The notes under the pieces are model-generated. The model was not told the DNA's origin, made no database searches, and saw nothing but the letters and a program-made list of their open reading frames with translations. A program made the position numbers and the translations under genes. This document shows positions 36,374 through 44,741 of a stretch of DNA of 64,000 nucleotides, one piece after another; the first letter of the stretch is position 1, and each line of letters opens with the position of its first letter. This DNA is from Nostoc flagelliforme FACHB-838 (GTDB taxonomy: Bacteria > Cyanobacteriota > Cyanobacteriia > Cyanobacteriales > Nostocaceae). Where the stretch lies: contig NZ_JACJSI010000028.1 in NCBI RefSeq assembly GCF_014698065.1, positions 1 to 64,000 of the forward strand, written 5' to 3'.

Positions 36374-38383
36374 TTAGAAAGTTTTCACAAATTCAATTAA
36401 AGCTTTCTTATCTTCATCTGGCAGATTCGAGCCAAAATAATGACCCTCATCTTCAACGAAGTCAGGAGACTTATTAGCTCTTAAAAGCACGCGTGCCAAC
36501 TTACCCTTAATTCCACCACCTGGTTTCAAGTCTTGGAAAAGGCTACTCAGATTGAGAGATGTAATCGCCTCTCTGATATTGATGCTTGCCAGTAAATTTA
36601 CAGGTGTACCTTTAGGAACAGGAAGCCTAAATCTCGGATTCGGATCTCCTGGGGGAAGCTCTAATTTGGTATCTCGATTTGTCCTGCTGATAATTCCTTC
36701 ACGCTTTTCAGGCCACAATAGCTTCTCCATCGCATCCGTATAGGCTGCTACACGCCCTTTTACTGAAGGATCTTCATTGTAAAGTCCTAGTGCGTTGTTG
36801 TGAAGAAGTGGTGCTGTTGCCCAAATACTTATTAGTGAAGGTGTACGGTAATATCCCAAACCACCGTTTGGTATCTTAAATTCGATGGGTTTTTTCTCAT
36901 CGAAGGGGTTGTACAGGGTCAAATTACCTGGTGATGGTAGTTCTTTGTAGGTCTTCGAGGAGAACTGATCCCAAATATGCCCCTTGGTAGCATTTGTCCC
37001 CAGCGATCGCCCCGCATTAGTACCAATTAGTGTTACCGGATAACGCTGGTCATCAGACAAGAAGTTGTGGTCTAAGAAATTACTGCTAAGTACAGACTCT
37101 TCGTACCATTTTTGAGCCTGTTCGGGGTCAGCAGCAATCTCAGCAGTTGGCTTTTTGCTGGAATGGCAACCAGCACAAGTACTGGCAAAAACACGTTTAC
37201 CACGTTTGAGAACTTCCTCGTCTTTAGTTAAGAACTCTTCACCACCTGGCGCATCTTTCAAGTGCATCGGCTTGATGGTTTTCAGGAATGATTCTGCATC
37301 AGCCATGCGTGCTTCTGTCTCTCTCCAGTCTTTGCACTCCTTCCGCGCTTTTTCAATATCAAAAGGTTTTTGGGGAGTTCTGCCTAATAAAGGCTCATGG
37401 AGACTTGTCCAGTAATCACCGCACATCCCAATGTTGACGTAGACGCGTAGTGAGGCTGCTGCCACTCCTGTAGAGTCTGCACCATCCTTGAGAATATGAT
37501 TAACATCCTTGGTTGAACCATCGTTCATCACCTCTGGATATGTGGGGCGATCGCCTAAATTAAAAATGGCGTTAATCGCATTCGGATTGTTGATGTGATC
37601 GGTGGCAATCCGCGAAGTATCAGAAGTCCCCGGTTTCTGAGATTTTAGTACTTGCTTAACAAAACTATTGTCAGCGATACTTCTTCCGAAGAATTCGCTT
37701 TCTTTGATGTACTGATTACCTAATGCTGCTACTAGGTTTTCCCATTTTGGGTGTTCGTTGTCTTTGGGTGGGTTGAGAGGATCTAACGCTACGTGACAGA
37801 TGGCACAAGATTGCCCGATCAAGTAGGGAGGCTCAACTTTTGAGGTTTTGAAATACTCGTCAGGGTTCCATTTTGCCTGGTCGAAATTGGGGTTAGGGAA
37901 TTTACGCAACCCAATAACGCCAGTTGAAAGCGGGTCTTTACATTTATCTAGACGCAATCCGTATTCATCTTTTTCTGTGGATTTTTCACATCCAGGATCG
38001 TTAATTGCGCCATATAACTTGAATCGCTCGTCATGATCTTTTGAGTCAATCAGCTTTAGCAGGTCAGCACTACCATGCGTTCGCTTCGCTAAATCACGAT
38101 AGTACTTAGCGTTACCGCCAGTCCATAAGTACCAAGTGCAACGGCCCCGTTTCTCGGCATCTGTCAAATTCTCCGTTGTGTACTCTGGGAGATAACCGAT
38201 ACCCTCGCAATTATCCGGATATTCACTTGCATCAGTATTGGAGTATTGACTACTTATGGGCGCAGGTGTCTCACTATACTCATCAGCTAGAGCTGTAGGC
38301 GTTCCATAAAAGCCGCAGACTATAAACATAGTCACGAACAGCAGGAGCAGACAGCCCTTAAAAATGAGACTTGTCTTTTTCAT
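36374..38383 (-). CDS. Large di-heme cytochrome c, RoxA/CCP-like
   Basis: 669 residues with a signal peptide (GCLLLLFVTMFIVCGFYG, cut near ALA-D), so periplasmic or lumenal. There are two haem c sites, QSCAICH near 190 and STCAGCH near 401, the second after an EVLKRGKRVFAS lead. GYYRTPSLISIWATAPLLHN (near 520) and the C-terminal DKKALIEFVKTF are shared in pattern with rubber oxygenase RoxA and bacterial di-heme peroxidases. The length matches RoxA-like proteins of about 650-690 residues. The reaction is uncertain: dioxygenase or peroxidase. It is divergent from the flavoenzyme operon with a 670-bp shared control region. Confidence 0.85.
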   Translation of the reverse strand: MKKTSLIFKGCLLLLFVTMFIVCGFYGTPTALADEYSETPAPISSQYSNTDASEYPDNCEGIGYLPEYTTENLTDAEKRGRCTWYLWTGGNAKYYRDLAKRTHGSADLLKLIDSKDHDERFKLYGAINDPGCEKSTEKDEYGLRLDKCKDPLSTGVIGLRKFPNPNFDQAKWNPDEYFKTSKVEPPYLIGQSCAICHVALDPLNPPKDNEHPKWENLVAALGNQYIKESEFFGRSIADNSFVKQVLKSQKPGTSDTSRIATDHINNPNAINAIFNLGDRPTYPEVMNDGSTKDVNHILKDGADSTGVAAASLRVYVNIGMCGDYWTSLHEPLLGRTPQKPFDIEKARKECKDWRETEARMADAESFLKTIKPMHLKDAPGGEEFLTKDEEVLKRGKRVFASTCAGCHSSKKPTAEIAADPEQAQKWYEESVLSSNFLDHNFLSDDQRYPVTLIGTNAGRSLGTNATKGHIWDQFSSKTYKELPSPGNLTLYNPFDEKKPIEFKIPNGGLGYYRTPSLISIWATAPLLHNNALGLYNEDPSVKGRVAAYTDAMEKLLWPEKREGIISRTNRDTKLELPPGDPNPRFRLPVPKGTPVNLLASINIREAITSLNLSSLFQDLKPGGGIKGKLARVLLRANKSPDFVEDEGHYFGSNLPDEDKKALIEFVKTF

Positions 38384-39053
38384 AAAACTCTCTAGTTGTA
38401 AGACCTAAACCTTATTCACTGCACCTCACATTTGCAGAGGCACACTAATAATCCATCAATAATTTCCCATTTTCCAGATTTAGTCTTGGGATATTTTGAT
38501 GATTTAAAATGTACCTTACTGAGGCTCGTTATATATGAACTTACTACACAAATTCGCAAAACGTCATCAATAAACTTTTATACATTTATAAACCAAAAAT
38601 TTAAAAAATTGTAAATTTACAATGGTGTTCAATAACCAATTTGCTATCGTTATATCCGTTACCTATGTATTTGGTGATCTTTGTAACAGATTGTTAAGTG
38701 CTTCTTTTAAGCTTGCCTTAACCTTATAAAAGAGATAAAAAGACGAAAATTTCCATCTCTTTTAAGAATTTCTGTGTAAATACCGTAGGTTTACAAATTG
38801 CAAAAGTCTTTATATAACTGTAAAAACCAATAAAGGTAAATATCTATGTTGAAGGTTGGTAAGTAAAACTAAGTAACAAAAACTTAATACTTAGCGTTTG
38901 ATCCGAAAACCTGCACTGTGGATTTGTAGACATAAAAAACTTCCCTCCCAGAGACGATGAAAATATCAGTCTGTGGCGAGGCTATTAGCGCTACCAAAAA
39001 TTCTGCCACCTAATTTTATTACTGAAAATAACAAGTTAAAGACAGAGGAACAC
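38384..39053. promoter_or_regulatory. Shared upstream region of divergent redox genes
   Basis: 670 bp between the di-heme cytochrome (minus) and the OYE-led operon (plus). It is AT-rich with no ORF and no clear repeat. It must hold both promoters. An AGAGGA site precedes the plus-strand ATG at 39054; upstream in-frame codons from 38973 are an unlikely start. Confidence 0.5.
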
Positions 39054-40448
39054 ATGGAAAACGATATTATTTTTGAACCATTGAGATTTCGTCATCTCAC
39101 AGTAAAAAATCGGATATTTCGCTCTAGTATTTCCGGCAGGTGGGATAACTACGATGGTTCAGGTACTCAAGCCCGAATCAACTGGGAAGAAAAATTTGCT
39201 CGTGGTGGTGTAGGGGCTATTATTAGTTCCTTTGTCCCAGTCGCCATCCGGGGAAGAATTATGCCCAATTACGCCACAATTGACTCTGATAAAACCGTTC
39301 CTTTTTGGCGAAAAGTAGGAGAAAAAGTCCACGAATACGACTGTAAATTTATCTTGCAATTAAGCCATTCTGGGCGACAGCAGGATATTGCTGGTATCGA
39401 AAACTCAGGAAAAAAAGCGTTAAGTTCTACCAGCCAAACTGAGCCATTCCACGGCTTTTTGTGTCAAGCGATGACACTAGCAGAAATTAAACAAACAATC
39501 CAATACTTTGCCGATGGTGCTAGACGTGCCCGTGAAGCAGGTTTGGATGGAGTAGAATTACACAGTGCTAATGGATATCTTTTTAACCAATTTCTCAGTT
39601 CTGGAATTAACGATCGCCAAGATGAATATGGTAGTTCATTAGAGAATCGAGCGCGGTTTTTGCTAGATGTAATTAGAGCAATCCGCAAAGAAGTAGGCAA
39701 CGACTTTCACCTGCAATTCAAAATTAGTGCTGTTGACTATAACAACGCCGTTACCTTTTGGGAAAAACCAGGTAATACCATAGAAGAATCCATCCAAGTT
39801 TGTAAATGGGCGGAAGAAGCTGGAGCTGATGGCGTGCATGTGTCAACTGGTAGCTTATTTCCGCACCCACTCAATCCCATTGGTGATTTTAATTTTGATA
39901 TCATTTCTAAAACCTATGACGCGATGTTATCAAGTGGTGTAGAAACCACACGCAACTACATTTTATTCCGCAAAGCCTTTTTACATCCAATTTTCAATCT
40001 TTTATGGAACCGCGTCAAAAAGCAATTGCCACCTCAGGCATTTAGTGGTGATGACGTAAAAGATCCCAAAATCAAGCAGTTATTAATAGAGAACCAAGGC
40101 AGAAACTTATTAGATTCTAGAGAAATTAAAAAGCACGTTAATATCCCCGTACTATGTACTGGTGGTTTACAGCAGGCTTCTTATATTCGTCAGGCAATTA
40201 ATGATAAGTATTGCGATGGCGTCACAATGGCTCGTACCCTGATTGCTAACAATGACCTAGTTAAATCTTTTCAAGCAGGTAAAGACCTGGCAGACAAACC
40301 CTGTACCTATTGCAATAAATGTCTGCTGAATGTAATTGAAAATCCCTTAGGTTGTTACGAGCAGGATCGCTTCGATAGCTATGAAGAAATGATGGCAGAA
40401 GTAATGTCAGTCTTTCATCAAACTGAGTTTGCAAATTTATCTAGATAA
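39054..40448 (+). CDS. NADH:flavin oxidoreductase, Old Yellow Enzyme family
   Basis: 464 residues from ATG 39054. It is an FMN-dependent TIM barrel: FEPLRFRHLTVKNRIFRSS start, FILQLSHSGRQ (active-site His region), ARRAREAGLDGVELHSANGY, LFNQFLSSGINDRQDEYGS, SLENRARFLLDVIRAIRKEV, and a C-terminal phosphate loop in CDGVTMARTLIANNDLV. A terminal CTYCNKCLLNVIENPLGCYE has Cys spacing like the iron-sulphur site of 2,4-dienoyl-CoA reductase types. It reduces activated C=C bonds or demethylates. It is first gene of a five-gene operon with cytochromes c. Confidence 0.92.
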   Translation: MENDIIFEPLRFRHLTVKNRIFRSSISGRWDNYDGSGTQARINWEEKFARGGVGAIISSFVPVAIRGRIMPNYATIDSDKTVPFWRKVGEKVHEYDCKFILQLSHSGRQQDIAGIENSGKKALSSTSQTEPFHGFLCQAMTLAEIKQTIQYFADGARRAREAGLDGVELHSANGYLFNQFLSSGINDRQDEYGSSLENRARFLLDVIRAIRKEVGNDFHLQFKISAVDYNNAVTFWEKPGNTIEESIQVCKWAEEAGADGVHVSTGSLFPHPLNPIGDFNFDIISKTYDAMLSSGVETTRNYILFRKAFLHPIFNLLWNRVKKQLPPQAFSGDDVKDPKIKQLLIENQGRNLLDSREIKKHVNIPVLCTGGLQQASYIRQAINDKYCDGVTMARTLIANNDLVKSFQAGKDLADKPCTYCNKCLLNVIENPLGCYEQDRFDSYEEMMAEVMSVFHQTEFANLSR

Positions 40449-40513
40449 AAAGCGATGGGTATTAAATTGACAATTTCGCTTACAGATAATCTCGGCAATA
40501 TAGGGAGTGTTTC

Positions 40514-41980
40514 ATGACTCAACAAACAAACCCTACCCAACTCCCGACTTCAATCAAGGGAGTTTTCCAGCGAATTTGGGTTGTGATTGTGGGTGTTGTA
40601 GCAGTAGCAGTCTTTTTGCTTTGGCCTGTTTTGTCTAACTCCCCGGTGGATTATGCTGACATTGAAAACCACTTTAAATATGGTTCAATCGGCAGCGAAC
40701 CCATCAATGGCATCCCTTACTGGATTTGGAAAGTTTTACCAGAACTATTCCCAGATAAATTACCTGGTAAAGGTTATACATCCTTGGAATTTATCAAAGA
40801 ACCTGATAAAGATTTGCCTATAGGTTTTTCGCAACGGAGAGTTTTTATTGATCGCATTGGGTTGAATTGTGCTGTATGTCATACAGGAACGCTGCGAGAT
40901 ACCCCGAATAGCGAACATCAAGTGATCACTACGATGCCTGCTAATGTACTTAATTTGCAGGGATATATCAAATTCTTATCAGCAGTTGGTGTGGATGAGC
41001 GCTTTACTGCTAACCGGATGTTGCCAGAAATTGAAAAAATCAGTGGTGGTCTTAATCCCATTCAAAAATTACTTTATCGCTTTATTGCAATTCCCCAAAC
41101 TAGAGATGCGCTAATTAATCAGGCATATCGACTTAATTTTGTTGAAAAACAACCAGATTGGGGGCCAGGTAGAGTAGATACTTTTAATCCTTATAAAGCA
41201 ATTCAATTCCATTTTCCAATGGATAAATTGCGTGAGGATGAACTGATTGGTACTTCTGATTTCCCCTCAATTTGGAATCAAAAACCCCGCGAAGGATTGC
41301 AGTTACATTGGGATGGTAATAATACTTCGGTTGATGAACGCAATAAGAGCGCAGCTTTAGGAACTGGAGTCACACCCACCACCATTGATTTGCCTCGGAT
41401 TGATCGTATCGCCGATTGGCTGTGGGAACTACCACCACCAAAATATCCCTACGAAGTTAACGAAACTTTAGCGACCACAGGAAAACCACTCTTTGAAAGT
41501 AATTGCGCTAGTTGTCACGCTTTTGGTGGCGCTTATACAGGCAAAGTTGTTCCAATTCAAGAAATTGGAACAGACAGGCATCGCCTAGATTCATTTACTT
41601 ATGAAACTATCTCTAACCAAAATACCTTGTACGCGGGTTATCCGTGGCGCTTTAAAAATTTCCGCAAGACTAATGGCTATGCAAATATGCCCCTTGATGG
41701 TGTTTGGTTACGCGGCCCTTATTTACACAATGGTTCAGTCCCCACCTTACGGGATTTATTAGAAAAACCAGAGAACAGACCACAAGTATTCTATCGGGGC
41801 TATGACGTTATTGATAGAGCAAAAGTTGGCTTTGTCTCTGATGTTGCCGAAGAAAATGGTAAAAAATACTTCAAATTTGATACAAAACTTGAAGGTAATA
41901 GCAATAGCGGTCATTTGTATGGCGTTGATCTCTCCCCAGAAGAGAAAGATGCAATTGTTGAGTACATGAAGAAACTTTGA
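40514..41980 (+). CDS. Membrane-anchored di-heme cytochrome c, copy A
   Basis: 488 residues. One N-terminal membrane anchor (IWVVIVGVVAVAVFLLWPV, about 22-40) is followed by HFKYGSIGSEPINGIPYWIW. Haem c sites are CAVCHTG near 119 and CASCHAFGG near 332. GVWLRGPYLHNGSVPTLRDL near 395 and C-terminal EEKDAIVEYMKKL are typical of the di-heme peroxidase/RoxA-like superfamily. Copy B (42012) is a clear paralogue with the same order of motifs. It lies in the periplasm or lumen and may accept electrons from the flavoenzymes. 65 bp separate it from the OYE gene. Confidence 0.88.
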   Translation: MTQQTNPTQLPTSIKGVFQRIWVVIVGVVAVAVFLLWPVLSNSPVDYADIENHFKYGSIGSEPINGIPYWIWKVLPELFPDKLPGKGYTSLEFIKEPDKDLPIGFSQRRVFIDRIGLNCAVCHTGTLRDTPNSEHQVITTMPANVLNLQGYIKFLSAVGVDERFTANRMLPEIEKISGGLNPIQKLLYRFIAIPQTRDALINQAYRLNFVEKQPDWGPGRVDTFNPYKAIQFHFPMDKLREDELIGTSDFPSIWNQKPREGLQLHWDGNNTSVDERNKSAALGTGVTPTTIDLPRIDRIADWLWELPPPKYPYEVNETLATTGKPLFESNCASCHAFGGAYTGKVVPIQEIGTDRHRLDSFTYETISNQNTLYAGYPWRFKNFRKTNGYANMPLDGVWLRGPYLHNGSVPTLRDLLEKPENRPQVFYRGYDVIDRAKVGFVSDVAEENGKKYFKFDTKLEGNSNSGHLYGVDLSPEEKDAIVEYMKKL

Positions 41981-42011
41981 AGGACACTTTAGCAAGGAGA
42001 AACCTAAGTTT

Positions 42012-43448
42012 ATGGCAATACTTAAGTCAAAATTAGGGAAAATAATCACCTCAATTGCTGTAGTTATTGTCCTTCTTTTTGGGGTTGTGGGTTATGCGGG
42101 ATGGTACAACCTTTTCCGCGAAGTTCCTAGCGAAGTTTACAAGTCACCAGAGGATCATTTTAAATATGGTTCTATTGGTACAGAACAGGCGCAAGGTGTA
42201 CCATATTGGATTTGGTTAGTATTGCCGCGTATATTTCCCGATAAGTTACCAGGGCCAGGCGGTTATACTTCTTTAGGAATTACATGGGAAGAAGGTAAAG
42301 AGCTACCAGTGGGTTTTTCTAAAAAAACCATTGGGTTTCCGAGAGTTGGAATAACTTGTGCTGTTTGTCATAATGCTACTTATCGAGAAAACCTCAAAGA
42401 TAAGCCAACAATCATTGCAGCTGGGCCGTCGAATAAATTTGATTCTCAAGGCTATATTCGTTTTCTTAGTAACGCTGCTAGCGACTCCAGATTTCAAGCT
42501 GACTATATCCTTGACGAAATTAAATATAGCCATGAGTTTCCCTGGTGGGAAAACCTGCTTTATCGTTTTGTAATTATTCCCCAAACAAAGAAAGGGCTGC
42601 TACAACAAAAAGCTGACTTTGCTTGGACTGATTCTCGTCCCAATTGGGGGGCGGGTAGAATTGACCCGTTTAACCCTGTGAAGTTCACTACTTTAAGGTT
42701 GCCTAAAGATGACACCATTGGTAACTCAGATATGATGCCTTTGTGGAATCAGAAGCAACACCAAAACTTTGCCCTGCATTGGGATGGTTTAGAAACTTCG
42801 CTGCGAGAAACAGTGCAGACTGGCGCTATTGGTGACGGTGCAACTAAAGAATCTCTACCAGTAAAGGATCTCCAACGGGTAGAAGATTATATTTCGGAAT
42901 TACCACCTCCTAAATATCCGTTTGCAGTTAATGAGCAACTAGCTACACAAGGGAAAGGTATTTTTAGCAGTACCTGTGCATCTTGTCACGCATTTGGCGG
43001 TGAAAGAACTGGTAAGGTGATTCCTGTTGAAGAAGTGGGAACTGACCGCCACCGTCTAGATATGTGGACGCAGCAAGCAGCAGATACTTACAACAAATTT
43101 GGTGATGGCTATCCTTGGGACTTCAGCGAGTTGCGGAAGACTAATGGTTATGTATCTGTCTCCCTTGATGGTCTTTGGTTAAGAGCGCCTTATCTCCATA
43201 ACGGTTCGGTGCCATCCTTACAAGACTTGTTAGAAAAACCAGAGAATCGTCCCCAATCTTTTTACCGAGGATTTGATGTTTACGACCAGAAAAAAGTTGG
43301 CTTTATTTCCGAAGGAGAAGAAGCACAACGTGTAGGTTTTAAATACGACATTAGTGTTCCCGGCAATAGTAATCAAGGACATCTCTATGGCACTGATTTA
43401 CCCGCCAAAGAGAAACAAGCTTTAGTCGAATATCTTAAAACTTTATAA
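42012..43448 (+). CDS. Membrane-anchored di-heme cytochrome c, copy B
   Basis: 478 residues, paralogous to the preceding gene. Membrane anchor IITSIAVVIVLLFGVVGYAG; HFKYGSIGTEQAQGVPYWIW; haem sites CAVCHNA near 116 and CASCHAFGG near 322; GLWLRAPYLHNGSVPSLQDL; terminal KEKQALVEYLKTL. Both copies keep ENRPQ[VS]FYRG[YF]DVxD[QR]xKVGF. Two similar cytochromes next to each other may form a heterodimer or act on two steps (inference). It starts 31 bp after copy A and ends 7 bp before the next gene. Confidence 0.88.
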   Translation: MAILKSKLGKIITSIAVVIVLLFGVVGYAGWYNLFREVPSEVYKSPEDHFKYGSIGTEQAQGVPYWIWLVLPRIFPDKLPGPGGYTSLGITWEEGKELPVGFSKKTIGFPRVGITCAVCHNATYRENLKDKPTIIAAGPSNKFDSQGYIRFLSNAASDSRFQADYILDEIKYSHEFPWWENLLYRFVIIPQTKKGLLQQKADFAWTDSRPNWGAGRIDPFNPVKFTTLRLPKDDTIGNSDMMPLWNQKQHQNFALHWDGLETSLRETVQTGAIGDGATKESLPVKDLQRVEDYISELPPPKYPFAVNEQLATQGKGIFSSTCASCHAFGGERTGKVIPVEEVGTDRHRLDMWTQQAADTYNKFGDGYPWDFSELRKTNGYVSVSLDGLWLRAPYLHNGSVPSLQDLLEKPENRPQSFYRGFDVYDQKKVGFISEGEEAQRVGFKYDISVPGNSNQGHLYGTDLPAKEKQALVEYLKTL

Positions 43449-43455
43449 CCAAGCT

Positions 43456-44736
43456 ATGAATAAATATGCTGTTTGGTTTCGCCACATCGTCTGGCTAGGT
43501 ATTATTCAAGATTGGGTAATTGGCTTGCCGGCGATCTTTGCACCGAATTGGTTGCTGGAATTACTTCACCAAAGACCTAGCCAAGACCCGGTATGGACTT
43601 CGTTTGCTGGGTTGTTAGTGGTTCTGCTGTCGTTGTTCTACATTCCTGGAGCAAATGACCCCTACCGTTACACTCCCAACGCCGTATTAGCGACCTTTGC
43701 CCGCCCGCCTGGAGTTCTCTTCTTTTTCTTTCTTTACCCCAATATTTATCCTGCCTTCGGGATTATTGACTTAGTTTTGTGCTTATTCCAAATCCCATTG
43801 TTGATACTGACTATGCTCAACAAACCTCAACCTTCTACCCCAGACAACGATGTTTTCGAGTATGACGGGTCTACCTACAAAGAAGTAAAAGAAGTTGGTT
43901 TTAGTGGGCCCTATGGTGAACCATTGCCTTACCAACAAGGTGTGGGACTGACAACCTTTGTCCAATTGTTTAATGACGCAGCGCGGAATTTGTTCGACAG
44001 GCGAGATATCCGCCCCCATTACGACAAGCTAATCCACGCTAATGGTGTTTGCTACACAGGTCTTTGGAAAATCACTGAGGATTCACCTTACACGGGCTAT
44101 TTTAGCAAGGGTTCGGAAGGTTTAGTATTCGCTCGTCTTTCCGTTGCTGGTGCTGGAATTAAACGGGGCGATCGCAGGGCCTTAGGTTTAGCTGGCAAGG
44201 TTTATCCTACCCTCAATCCTGATGAAAAGGCAAAACCAGGTAATTTCGTGACTGTTGATTATCTGACAGGCATCAAGACGAAGCATATTACCGATACTGA
44301 GTTAACTAACTTTCCTGACGTTGGCCCAGATATTGGAGCCAAACTTGTTAACCGCGTGATTTTCCGACTAGTAGATAAAAGACCAGGGTTTCGCCAAGTC
44401 TTTCCGATCTCCACCCTCGGTGTCGAGCCAGGAGGCAAGGTTGTTACCCCAGACTTGTTTATGCTCAGAGTGGCAGAAGGCACACCTAAAATCGATGCGG
44501 AAGACTTTCGGGATGAACTGCGGCTAGAAAAGTATCCTAACCATACCTTGGTCTACACCATCAACGTCAAAAACTTCGATGAAAAAGAGTGGACGAAGTT
44601 GGGTGTTATTGAGTTGAATGACTATGCCATCTGTGAGGGTTGTGATAAACGGATACACTTTTGGATTCCCCGCGATATCCCTGTACCAAAAAGAGATAGC
44701 CTTGCCCGCCCTTCAGACCCTGTAGTGATTAAGTAA
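43456..44736 (+). CDS. Membrane domain fused to catalase-like haem domain
   Basis: 426 residues. The first 125 contain three or four membrane helices (HIVWLGIIQDWVIGLPAIFA, FAGLLVVLLSLFYI, GVLFFFFLYPNIYPAFGIID). From about 170 the soluble part reads HYDKLIHANGVCYTGLWKI and GYFSKGSEGLVFARLSVAG, matching the catalase core (VVHAKG distal His, FSKGxxxPVFVRFS), then DRRALGLAGKVYPT. The distal His is visible near 191, but I cannot identify the proximal Tyr ligand or the NNxPVF motif. It may act as peroxidase, hydroperoxide-converting enzyme or non-haem relative. Translationally close to neighbours (7 and 5 bp). Confidence 0.7.
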   Translation: MNKYAVWFRHIVWLGIIQDWVIGLPAIFAPNWLLELLHQRPSQDPVWTSFAGLLVVLLSLFYIPGANDPYRYTPNAVLATFARPPGVLFFFFLYPNIYPAFGIIDLVLCLFQIPLLILTMLNKPQPSTPDNDVFEYDGSTYKEVKEVGFSGPYGEPLPYQQGVGLTTFVQLFNDAARNLFDRRDIRPHYDKLIHANGVCYTGLWKITEDSPYTGYFSKGSEGLVFARLSVAGAGIKRGDRRALGLAGKVYPTLNPDEKAKPGNFVTVDYLTGIKTKHITDTELTNFPDVGPDIGAKLVNRVIFRLVDKRPGFRQVFPISTLGVEPGGKVVTPDLFMLRVAEGTPKIDAEDFRDELRLEKYPNHTLVYTINVKNFDEKEWTKLGVIELNDYAICEGCDKRIHFWIPRDIPVPKRDSLARPSDPVVIK

Positions 44737-44741
44737 ATTAT

